Virus record (IMG/VR): IMGVR_UViG_3300030116_003772
Coordinates: 937 to 35,529 of that record
Source: a virus
Length of the DNA stretch: 34,593 bases
Direction: 5' to 3' (one strand)
This document shows positions 24,214 to 31,751 of this stretch, piece after piece. A model generated the notes under the pieces. It saw only the letters and a list, made by a program, of their open reading frames with translations. It was not told the DNA's origin and made no database searches. Both the position numbers and the translations under genes were made by a program. Each line of letters begins with the position of its first letter. Within the stretch, counting starts at the first letter, position 1.

Positions 24214-24966
24214 ATGTGTAAAATAAATGTAGACAGAAAAGAATTACTTGCATTCCTTTCCTCCTTTGGGAAGGGTGTAACTGATGTGCGTATGAGTTGC
24301 GCTGGCAACCGCATTACAGTAGAGGTAGGATTTGCACACTACTACTTGCGTAAGCACATTACAGGTGTGAGTGTACTCGATGAGGGTTTCATTCACATTG
24401 CTATGCTTGAGAAGGCCATAGCCTTCTTGAAAGCGAGTAAGCAAGATGAGGTAACTCTTAGACAGACTACTCCTGTGAAGCCTCTTCATATTGAAGCAGG
24501 TGGTAACAAGTTGCAGATACCAAGCACTGATGATATTTTATCAGCAAGTAAAACTGTGGTTATCCGTAAGATGCTTGAGGCATGTTCGTCTGTAGGTTGG
24601 TCTGACTTTTCCGGTGCTACATTGAATGTTCACGCTAATGTGGAAACAAAGGATTTGATTTCATTAGCAGGTATGAAGGGGCTGGTTGCGGCTGATTCGC
24701 AATTCAAACTACGAATACACTGTGGGGAGAATGACTTGGGTATAGTGGCTGGCAAGGCTGCTACGGGTCGCCTGTTCACTACACTACCTGTTACTGATGC
24801 TGACGGCCCTAACGCTACAGTTGAAACATACTTTGGTGATTGGTTGCCTAAGTGTCTACAGTATCTCGATGAAGGAGATGCAAGGCTACACATGGGAGAT
24901 GGAGAGCCGGTTATCTTTGAGCAAGATAATACTTTACTCCTAATAATAAACGAGAGTGATGCTTGA
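24214..24966 (+). CDS. pcn: Sliding clamp (PCNA)
   Basis: 250 residues, the usual PCNA length. Two-domain repeat layout with 'LEKAIAFLKASKQDEVTL' around residue 70 (domain 1 helix and strand), an interdomain connector near 110-120 and a C-terminal strand 'PVIFEQDNTLLLIINE' in the position of the conserved PCNA end. The clamp tethers DNA polymerase and other factors to DNA. Sequence identity to cellular PCNA looks low; assignment rests on length, layout and position between RFC and PolB. GAGGTGAT three bases before ATG. Confidence 0.8.
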   Translation: MCKINVDRKELLAFLSSFGKGVTDVRMSCAGNRITVEVGFAHYYLRKHITGVSVLDEGFIHIAMLEKAIAFLKASKQDEVTLRQTTPVKPLHIEAGGNKLQIPSTDDILSASKTVVIRKMLEACSSVGWSDFSGATLNVHANVETKDLISLAGMKGLVAADSQFKLRIHCGENDLGIVAGKAATGRLFTTLPVTDADGPNATVETYFGDWLPKCLQYLDEGDARLHMGDGEPVIFEQDNTLLLIINESDA

Positions 24967-25160
24967 TGGAATTATTTTGGAACACGACTAATCATGGTTG
25001 TAGAAACTGTGGTGATGAAAAAGCAAACTATCTTATAATGACTCCAATAGGTGAATTAGGATTCTGTAGTGAAAATTGTTTTGCAATCTTTATGGACTTA
25101 CCTGTAAGAGAAGAAGGGTACTATGGACTACCAAAGGCAGAGCAATCAGATGTGGAGTGA
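24966..25160 (+). CDS. Small zinc-binding protein
   Basis: 64 residues, one-base overlap with the PCNA stop (TGATG). CRNC (12-15) and CSENC (near 37-41) form a likely zinc site of the treble-clef/TRASH kind. Lies between PCNA and polymerase, so perhaps a replication accessory factor. Its last bases hold the GGAG for polB. Confidence 0.6.
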   Translation: MELFWNTTNHGCRNCGDEKANYLIMTPIGELGFCSENCFAIFMDLPVREEGYYGLPKAEQSDVE

Positions 25161-25165
25161 TTAGA

Positions 25166-27562
25166 ATGATTATTGATTATATCTCTAATGACCCTTATGA
25201 GCCGCCTATAATTTATGAGCGTACTCGTGGGTCTGATGGGGTATTGCATGAGCGTTACATCACACATGAGGATGATGACTTCGTATATCCTTTCTGTTGG
25301 TTGAAACAGGGTGCGCCTACCTATGTACTCAATCGCCTTGAAAGAATGAATGTCAGAATAAATAAGGATGAAATATCTTATGCACTGAATGGTGGTAAGG
25401 TATGGAAGGTAGAAGTCAATCATCCTAACCAACTGTGGGAAATCAAAGACATGGTTGGTAAGTGGACATGTGAGGCTGACCTAAACTACCTTGACCAAAT
25501 CCTACTCACTAACTATCCCGATAAGTTACCGGAGTTCAAGCCTCGTAAGTGGTACTACGATATGGAGTGGCAGACAGATGGTGACGGTCTTATCACTGTG
25601 ATAGCCGTGGCTGACTCTGATGCTGACAGTCCTGTAGTGTTCGCTTGGAGTCAAGAGTCTATTCGTGACAATGTTACAAAGACAGAATGGATAGACCGCT
25701 ATGACGGATATGAATTACGCACATTCCCTGACGAACATATGATGCTTGAGGGATTCTTAGATTACCTAAGAGAGCGTGACCCTGACATGCTGATTGCTCA
25801 TGCAGGGGCATGGGCTGACCTGCCTAAACTGTATGATAGGCTTGGCCCACTTAGAGATGACATGTCACCTATTGGCACATTCCTTCCTCCCAAGAAGAAC
25901 GGTGAGGGTTACAAGACTACGGCCCAACCTATCAAGGGTAGGCTGGTATTTGATACTGCGGCACAGTGGACTGAAGGTAGTGGCTTTGAGGGTGTGTGGC
26001 AGAAGTCCGGTAAAGGAAAAGCACAACAAAGGAAACTTGCATGGTTTGCTGAAGCATTAGACTTAGGACACAAACTTACTGATGAGATAGAAGGCATGAC
26101 TGTATTCAACGGTTGGTCTGATTACTATGATGACTTCGTGGATTACTGTTTAGTTGATACTACATTACTGCGTGACATTGATGACAAGTTGAATTGTACA
26201 GCATACCACCTTGCAATGCAGCAAGTGTGTGGTGTACAGTTTGGTAGTACACACAATGTATCACGATACTTCAGAGGGTTGATTGGTAGGCACACTGAAT
26301 TGAAGGCACCTACATCATGGATAGAAGAGCGACCTGAATTACAAGCCGCATGGGTCATGCCTCCTGTAGCGGGTAGGCATGAGAATGTTGCTTTGGTAGA
26401 TTTCGCATCCCTATATCCAAATATCATTATCTCCGCTAATCTATGTCACACTACGCTGACTGATAAGCCGGGGCCAAATGTACTCACACTCAACATACCA
26501 CCAAAGGTAGACGAAGATGGTAACTTCATCAAAGGTAGCGGTGGCACATTCCATTGGCGACAAGACATAGAAGGTATTCTTCCATCTGTAGTCAAAGAGT
26601 TGTTGAAGTTGCGTAAGCACTACAAGGGGCTGATGAAAGAGGCTACCGATGAAGATGAGAAGTTGGGTTACAACATGCTACAGATGGCCGTTAAGGTCAG
26701 TGTGAATGCTATCTATGGAATGGTGGGAAGTAAGAAGGTCAGAGGACAGTGGAGTAGTTATGAGATTGCTCAGTCCATTACTTATCTTGGTCGTAAGTCT
26801 ATCTCTATGCTGGTAGACAAGAGTGAAGAGATGGGTTACCGTGGTCTTGCAGGTCACACTGACTCGTGTTACATACAGGTTCCATTTGATGAGGCTGAAG
26901 AAGTGGCTGGCAAACTAACAGAGATTGCTCAGAATGAAATGAACCTGAAATATCTTGATGTGGAGTTAGAAGCATTCTTCCCGTATTGGTTTACTGCTGA
27001 TGTGAAGAACCGTAACTTTGGTATCAAGTCATACCCACCTGAAGATGCAGGTGACATGAAGGTTACAGGCTTCTCAATCAAAGCGTCAAGTGCGCCACCG
27101 ATTACAAAAGAAATACTCGGTAAAGTATTCACTTTGATTTCTAATGGTAAAGATGAGGATGAGGTTTACGAAGAGATTAGACCTGACATCAAACATGCTT
27201 ACAAGGGTGGTATATCAATATCTGATGTATCGTCTTACGGTTCTCTATCGAAGGACTTAGATGAGTATGACAAGGTAGTTCCTAATGCTGCTAAGGCGGC
27301 AAGATATTCTAATCAATACAATGGTACAGACTTTGGTAAGCGTGATAGCGTGAAGTGGGTATTCATTGATGATGTACCCGAAGGGCAACCGTACTGTAAT
27401 GTCATAGCCTACGATAACGAAAGCGAGTTAGAAGGTTACAGTATTGATTGGGGCACTGTAGTAAACAAATGGGTACACAAGAAACTGAAGTCGGTGTATG
27501 AAACACTGAATTGGAATCTTGATGGACTAACGGCACGAAGAGTGCCCAAGAGGTTTTGGTGA
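25166..27562 (+). CDS. polB: Family B DNA polymerase with 3'-5' exonuclease
   Basis: 798 residues, normal for archaeal PolB. Exonuclease domain: YDMEW (Asp132, Glu134) is Exo I, 'LIAHAGAWADLPKL' is in the Exo II position and 'YCLVDTTLL' is Exo III. Polymerase: motif A DFASLYPN (Asp412), motif B 'KVSVNAIYG', motif C GHTDS (563-567). Motif C normally reads (Y)GDTDS or ADTD; the first Asp is His564 here while the catalytic Asp566 is kept. This is the viral replicase, working with PCNA and RFC. ATG 25166 has GGAG eight bases upstream; the frame before it overlaps the zinc gene. Confidence 0.95.
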   Translation: MIIDYISNDPYEPPIIYERTRGSDGVLHERYITHEDDDFVYPFCWLKQGAPTYVLNRLERMNVRINKDEISYALNGGKVWKVEVNHPNQLWEIKDMVGKWTCEADLNYLDQILLTNYPDKLPEFKPRKWYYDMEWQTDGDGLITVIAVADSDADSPVVFAWSQESIRDNVTKTEWIDRYDGYELRTFPDEHMMLEGFLDYLRERDPDMLIAHAGAWADLPKLYDRLGPLRDDMSPIGTFLPPKKNGEGYKTTAQPIKGRLVFDTAAQWTEGSGFEGVWQKSGKGKAQQRKLAWFAEALDLGHKLTDEIEGMTVFNGWSDYYDDFVDYCLVDTTLLRDIDDKLNCTAYHLAMQQVCGVQFGSTHNVSRYFRGLIGRHTELKAPTSWIEERPELQAAWVMPPVAGRHENVALVDFASLYPNIIISANLCHTTLTDKPGPNVLTLNIPPKVDEDGNFIKGSGGTFHWRQDIEGILPSVVKELLKLRKHYKGLMKEATDEDEKLGYNMLQMAVKVSVNAIYGMVGSKKVRGQWSSYEIAQSITYLGRKSISMLVDKSEEMGYRGLAGHTDSCYIQVPFDEAEEVAGKLTEIAQNEMNLKYLDVELEAFFPYWFTADVKNRNFGIKSYPPEDAGDMKVTGFSIKASSAPPITKEILGKVFTLISNGKDEDEVYEEIRPDIKHAYKGGISISDVSSYGSLSKDLDEYDKVVPNAAKAARYSNQYNGTDFGKRDSVKWVFIDDVPEGQPYCNVIAYDNESELEGYSIDWGTVVNKWVHKKLKSVYETLNWNLDGLTARRVPKRFW

Positions 27563-27566
27563 TAAT

Positions 27567-27791
27567 ATGAAAAAGGATTGGAGAAAATTGGACATAATGA
27601 AAGATAAGAAAATTATCAACAAGCACACTAACACACCGATGAAATGTGCAATGTGTGGTAAAGTAGGCTTACTTAATTTCCACGGAATACCGACCCCGGA
27701 CAGGGGAATAGTCAAATTGTGTGATGATTGTTTCCAATACATTGCAAGAAGAGCCGATGCAAATAGGACTTTTCAACTCAACAATAGGTGA
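27567..27791 (+). CDS. Small zinc-ribbon protein
   Basis: 74 residues. Basic start (KKDWRKLDIMKDKKIINKH), then CAMC (27-30) and CDDC (near 52-55) with 'LLNFHGIPTPDRGIVKL' between them. This resembles small phage zinc proteins of the HNH-adjacent or zinc-ribbon type, but the HNH catalytic residues are not present. An ATG at 27597 is an alternative start. Confidence 0.6.
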   Translation: MKKDWRKLDIMKDKKIINKHTNTPMKCAMCGKVGLLNFHGIPTPDRGIVKLCDDCFQYIARRADANRTFQLNNR

Positions 27792-27795
27792 TATT

Positions 27796-28293
27796 ATGAG
27801 CGCAATAGAAGATAATGTATGCAAGAAGATTAAGGCTCGGTCTGATGTAGGTAAGAAGAAGTACGGGGTGACTATGGAGGAAGAGATTCTATCCATCCAT
27901 GATTGGCTTGTACACCTACAGGAAGAGTTGATGGATGCGGCTGTATATGTAGAGAAGTTATTGGACTTGACAAAGGTAGACATCAAGGTAATGGTTACTA
28001 AACACGCTAAACAAAGGTATGAAGAAAGAGGTGCTGATTGGCCTGAAATATCTCACTTCGTTAGGTTAGTCAAACTGAAAAGTCGGCACATGGAAGTTGG
28101 TGAAGATACAATTCTAAAGGTGTGGATTGAAAGAGAAAATGCTACTTTCCCTATTCATGTAGTTTGTAAAAAGCATAAGAAAAGCATTCACATACTGACA
28201 TTTACACATATGGACACTAAAGGTTGTACTGACAAAACGAAGAAAGGTGACAAGTTAATCACTATACAGGTAGATGAGGTGACGGGGTTATGA
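27796..28293 (+). CDS. MazG-like domain fused to DUF4258-like domain
   Basis: 165 residues. GGTGAT three bases before ATG 27796 fixes the start. Residues 1-55 ('GKKKYGVTMEEEILSIHDWLVHLQEELMDAAVYVEKLL') match small phage all-alpha proteins with 'W..H..EE..DAA.Y', related to nucleotide pyrophosphohydrolases. Residues 68-140 ('TKHAKQRYEERG...HVVCKKHKKSIHILTFTHM') resemble DUF4258/BrnT-type domains, which open 'HA..R..ERG'. The combination may be a nucleotide-pool or toxin-like function. Both domain calls are from motif memory. Confidence 0.6.
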   Translation: MSAIEDNVCKKIKARSDVGKKKYGVTMEEEILSIHDWLVHLQEELMDAAVYVEKLLDLTKVDIKVMVTKHAKQRYEERGADWPEISHFVRLVKLKSRHMEVGEDTILKVWIERENATFPIHVVCKKHKKSIHILTFTHMDTKGCTDKTKKGDKLITIQVDEVTGL

Positions 28294-29345
28294 GATTCAA
28301 TCCTAACGCTGATGATAGTCGCCCGACTATAGAAGATTACCTTGAGGCAACAGGTAACCAAGAAGAGTACGACTCGTACAAAATGAGTACCTATGCTTGG
28401 AATCCAAATGAGGATGAAACAAAAAAGTTGAGAGTTACTAAATCAAGTCAAGGCACATTTAGTTGGTGTCCCGAACAGTATTACCTTGAGAAGTTCAAGG
28501 GCTTGCGTGGCGAGCAACAACCACATCATGTAAGAGGGCTGAATGTTCACGACATGATGGAATGGTTTTGGGCTAACTTTTCTGAAGAAATGGAAGAACA
28601 TGTTTTGACATTGTTAGCAGAAGCACACGCTGAATATAACGATGTGGCATACTCTCAAGCACGAGATGTATTTTTCAATTCTATTCCACAGCCACCGGAA
28701 CCGTATGAGTATGGTGAGGATGAGCAGATTGCTCAATGGTTAGAATGGCAGTTTCATAGACTCCAAGTAACAGGCGGTAAAGATTGGCGACCCGTAGGGG
28801 TGGAGGCTAACATACATGCTACTCGTACTGTTGTAGTTGATGGTGAGCCTATACCTATACACATGAATGGTTTCATTGATACACTATTTGCTGACGATGA
28901 TGGTTTTGCTCTTATGGAATTAAAGACGGGCAAATACAAGAAGCGTAGCAAAGTCGGTTCAATGCGTAAGGAGATGGGGTTCTATCGTATGATGCTTGAA
29001 CATAGTAAGCACCAAGAGTTTCTACCTATCACTCATTGGGGGTGGGAGTTTCCCGGTGGAGGAATGGCTGATGGTGAGGGTGCTACCATATACTACGAGC
29101 ATGTAAGTAAAGGAAGCAGGGTATCAAAGAGCGTTGAGAATGCTTTAGAGAAATTAGTTAGGGCACACATCAACATGGAGTTCCCGCCTGAGCCTTTCCT
29201 TGGTCGCTTGCGGGAAGGAGAAACTATGGAGGAAGCACTTGAGCGTAATGGATTGAAATGTTCATGGTGTGATTACAGAGAACACTGCTCACAATGGGCG
29301 GTAACAGATGATTTCTTAGATGAGATAATGGAGGAAGAAAAATGA
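28290..29345 (+). CDS. Cas4-like PD-(D/E)XK nuclease with Fe-S cysteines
   Basis: 351 residues. Cys60 (SWCPEQYYLEKFKG) and Cys324, Cys327, Cys333 (CSWCDYREHC) are arranged as in the Cas4/AddB/RecB iron-sulfur nuclease group. The catalytic core reads GFID (Asp197) and ELKTGK (Glu210, Lys212), followed by a helix with 'MRKEMGFYRMMLE', the QxxxY-like position. These enzymes make or process single-strand DNA ends. Viral copies lack nearby CRISPR genes, as here, and probably act in replication or recombination. ATGA overlap, with GAGGTGACGG upstream. Confidence 0.88.
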   Translation: MRFNPNADDSRPTIEDYLEATGNQEEYDSYKMSTYAWNPNEDETKKLRVTKSSQGTFSWCPEQYYLEKFKGLRGEQQPHHVRGLNVHDMMEWFWANFSEEMEEHVLTLLAEAHAEYNDVAYSQARDVFFNSIPQPPEPYEYGEDEQIAQWLEWQFHRLQVTGGKDWRPVGVEANIHATRTVVVDGEPIPIHMNGFIDTLFADDDGFALMELKTGKYKKRSKVGSMRKEMGFYRMMLEHSKHQEFLPITHWGWEFPGGGMADGEGATIYYEHVSKGSRVSKSVENALEKLVRAHINMEFPPEPFLGRLREGETMEEALERNGLKCSWCDYREHCSQWAVTDDFLDEIMEEEK

Positions 29346-29659
29346 AAGAAACAATATTGTTAATGGAATATGTGATAAATGAAAAAACGAAAGGAACAGG
29401 CTATAGAGTTAGAGTGAGGAAGTCTACAGGTGGTAACCTACCAAAGAGGGCACCGTTCATTAGACAAGTCCTGCGTCAAACATCGCTGTATGAGTTTATG
29501 CCTACAGCGATTGGTGATGTAGTACCTGAGCCTGAATACAAGCACGATAAAGATGTGATATACACTGTCCATCCTCGTGAGATGAAAGATGAAAAAGTTG
29601 TAAAGTTATACAATATGCTATTGCAAGACTTGGATGAGTACATTAGAAACCACAGGTGA
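29342..29659 (+). CDS. Unknown protein between Cas4-like and primase genes
   Basis: 105 residues, ATGA overlap. Begins with a beta strand-rich part (LLMEYVINEKTKGTGYRVRVRKSTGG), then a helical end. Not recognised. Transcriptionally linked to the nuclease and primase. Confidence 0.6.
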   Translation: MKETILLMEYVINEKTKGTGYRVRVRKSTGGNLPKRAPFIRQVLRQTSLYEFMPTAIGDVVPEPEYKHDKDVIYTVHPREMKDEKVVKLYNMLLQDLDEYIRNHR

Positions 29660-29663
29660 TTGA

Positions 29664-30752
29664 ATGTCATTTGTGCCGATTGACTTCCCTCGTGAAGTAT
29701 TGGAGATAGCCTCCAATGGTGAGCGTGGATGGAGGCGCATGGTAAAAGATGCTGCTGATTTAGAAAAGTATTGGCGTGGTAAAAACGGGTCGGGTAATGT
29801 TTACTTTACAGCGTATGGTTACAATGAAACCCAAGCACCTAAACATCACAGAGTGGATTACAATACTCCAAAGATACATCACTTCGTGATGGACTTTGAT
29901 TGTAAGGACTTCAAGAATAAGGGTGCAGAAGTAGCCTTTGAAGTCCCTCAAGAAGAGGTACGCAAATTGCACCGCTTTCTGATGAAGAAAAATACTCTTC
30001 ATTTTATTTGGTTTAGTGGTGGTGGTTTTCATGTATGGGTTCCATTGGATGAAACATTAGAGCCTAAGAGTGGTAGTGAACTGTCACGCATAAAGCATTC
30101 CGGTAGGGTGTTGATTAGTGGGTGGGAGAAGGAGATAGGGCAACTGAATTGTAATGACCCTACTGTAGCGTTTGATACTTCAGGTATGATACGCATACCC
30201 AATTCGTATAATGCGAAGCGTGGTACTTGGTGCATACCATTAACAAGTGAGGATATTCTAAATCTAACATTTGATGACTTGATGGAGAAGGGGATGAATC
30301 CACACTCAGGATATATCGCCCTCGGAGAAAATAAAACAAAGATGAAAGTAATTGAGAATAAGTTTTCTCAAAATTATAATTTGCAGCCTGTTGAATTACC
30401 AACGGTTGCATTCGATGACATTCACATTCTTCCCTGCTTGTCACAAGCAGCAATGGGTGGGGGCAACCCACCGCACAGGGCGAGGTATCACTTCGCATCC
30501 TATCTTGCTGATAGGCTACGCTTCTTCTTCCCCGCATGGCGTGTATCTGATGAAGAGAAGGAGTCGCACATCAAGAGTATAGTGGAGATTTGCAAGAGCC
30601 AACAGTGGGTGGACTACAGTTATGACCGTACAGAAGAACAGGTTAGAAGCATAGTGATGACAGGGTACTCTCATGCAACATGTGCAACTTTAATAACCGA
30701 GGGATTCTGCGTAGGGAAGTGCAAATATTTTGACAACACAGGAGGTATTTAA
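29664..30752 (+). CDS. priS: Archaeo-eukaryotic primase: PriS-like with PriL-like Fe-S end
   Basis: 362 residues. The AEP catalytic core has FVMDFDC (Asp77, Asp79) and SGGGFHVW (118-125, His123), the two signature motifs, with 'TVAFDTSGMIRIPNSYNAK' as the third region. The C-terminal 110 residues have four spaced cysteines (Cys258 in LPC, Cys340, Cys349, Cys353) with 'RARYHFASYLADRLR', which resembles the Fe-S domain of PriL. So one chain seems to combine the small-subunit catalytic part and the large-subunit Fe-S part. It makes primers for PolB. GGTGAT three bases before ATG. Confidence 0.88.
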   Translation: MSFVPIDFPREVLEIASNGERGWRRMVKDAADLEKYWRGKNGSGNVYFTAYGYNETQAPKHHRVDYNTPKIHHFVMDFDCKDFKNKGAEVAFEVPQEEVRKLHRFLMKKNTLHFIWFSGGGFHVWVPLDETLEPKSGSELSRIKHSGRVLISGWEKEIGQLNCNDPTVAFDTSGMIRIPNSYNAKRGTWCIPLTSEDILNLTFDDLMEKGMNPHSGYIALGENKTKMKVIENKFSQNYNLQPVELPTVAFDDIHILPCLSQAAMGGGNPPHRARYHFASYLADRLRFFFPAWRVSDEEKESHIKSIVEICKSQQWVDYSYDRTEEQVRSIVMTGYSHATCATLITEGFCVGKCKYFDNTGGI

Positions 30753-31018
30753 TGAAAGAAAATAAACTATACTACAACTATAAAGGTTACAACTGCAAAA
30801 GAATAATTCGTGCGCTTGGAGATGAAACTTTAACCGCTAAACAAGTCTTAGAAAGACTACTAAGTGAAAAAACTCGACAAGGCAAACCGTTTTCAAAACA
30901 GCCCACTATAGGAACTGTAACTCAGATATTATCAAAATATCCTATTTTTGAAAAGGTCGGAATGGCGAATGGTGGACACACAGTTTTGGTTAATACATAC
31001 AAGTACATAGGTGAGTAG
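30752..31018 (+). CDS. Small winged-helix protein
   Basis: 88 residues, one-base overlap (TAATG) with the primase stop and GGAGG upstream. 'TLTAKQVLERLLSEKTRQGKPFSKQPTIGTVTQILSKYPIFEKVGM' followed by a beta hairpin 'HTVLVNTYKYIG' is a winged helix-turn-helix. Probably DNA-binding; its position suggests a partner of primase or of the nuclease next door. Confidence 0.7.
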   Translation: MKENKLYYNYKGYNCKRIIRALGDETLTAKQVLERLLSEKTRQGKPFSKQPTIGTVTQILSKYPIFEKVGMANGGHTVLVNTYKYIGE

Positions 31019-31714
31019 ATGAAACCGCAATTGATAATTGACAGTAACGAAAGGGGAACCCTTTGTGAATCAGTAGAGCGTAAGGCGGCGAAGTCGGGGC
31101 TGACGGTGGCTCGCCAAGCGTTGGTAGTAGGTGACTACTTACTTGGTGGTGCCTGTGTAGAAGCCAAGAGTATATCCGATTTGTTTCAGTCAAGTCATAG
31201 CGGTCACTTATGGCGACAGTTAGACAACATGGATGCAAACTATGAGAGATTCTTCCTCGTAGTACACGGTTCTATAGATAAGTATGTTGCAATTGCTAAG
31301 AAGAATGGCAAGAAGGTATCTTATTCAAGAATACAAAATGAGTTGATTGGAACATTGGCCCGCTTGATGTCAGATTTTGAATGCCAAGTATTCTATTGTA
31401 ACAATGTCAGTGAGGCGGCATCATTCATTGTAAGACTCCATGATAAGTTGCACAAGCCAGCGAGTAAGCATGGGGCACAGTCAATTCGCAGGGTGGCTTC
31501 TAATGACCTTAGAGCAGACATGCTTGCTACTGTACCGGGTATTGGTATGGAAACAGCACAGAAGATGTTAGAGAAGTGTGGTAGCATCGAAGAGATGTGT
31601 TTCCCCGAATCACTAAAGGAAATCAAAGGGCTTGGTACAGTGAGAAGGAAGTTGGTGATTGACATTCTAACAAGTGAAGAACCTGTAAGACAAGAGAGAA
31701 AGGTTAGGCGTTAG
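31019..31714 (+). CDS. ERCC4-type (XPF/Mus81-like) nuclease
   Basis: 231 residues: ERCC4 nuclease domain with IDSNERG (Asp8, Glu11, Arg12), GDYLL (Asp39) and VEAKSISDL (Glu48, Lys50, where the family has ERK), then a C-terminal helix-hairpin-helix pair ('VPGIGMETAQKMLEKCGSIEEM', 'IKGLGTVRRKLVI'). This is the short helicase-less XPF architecture known from archaea. It cuts branched or flap DNA. The motif ERK is VEAK here, a small deviation. The stop lies at the edge of promoter copy 6. Confidence 0.9.
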   Translation: MKPQLIIDSNERGTLCESVERKAAKSGLTVARQALVVGDYLLGGACVEAKSISDLFQSSHSGHLWRQLDNMDANYERFFLVVHGSIDKYVAIAKKNGKKVSYSRIQNELIGTLARLMSDFECQVFYCNNVSEAASFIVRLHDKLHKPASKHGAQSIRRVASNDLRADMLATVPGIGMETAQKMLEKCGSIEEMCFPESLKEIKGLGTVRRKLVIDILTSEEPVRQERKVRR

Positions 31715-31740
31715 AGTATATAAACTGAAAAAGAGGATAT
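31711..31740 (+). promoter_or_regulatory. Archaeal TATA promoter, copy 6
   Basis: TTAGAG, TATATAAAC at 31717-31725, then TGAAAAAGAGGATAT. It overlaps the stop of the ERCC4 gene. The predicted transcription start, near 31742, is at or just before the helicase gene, so this transcript may be almost leaderless. Confidence 0.75.
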
Positions 31741-31751
31741 GTGTGGTAGTT

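Noticed and set aside
27567-27791. HNH endonuclease
   Set aside because: It has two CxxC pairs but lacks the His-Asn-His catalytic pattern.
28290-29345. CRISPR locus around the Cas4-like gene
   Set aside because: No repeat-spacer array and no other cas gene nearby; Cas4-like nucleases are common in archaeal viruses without CRISPR.
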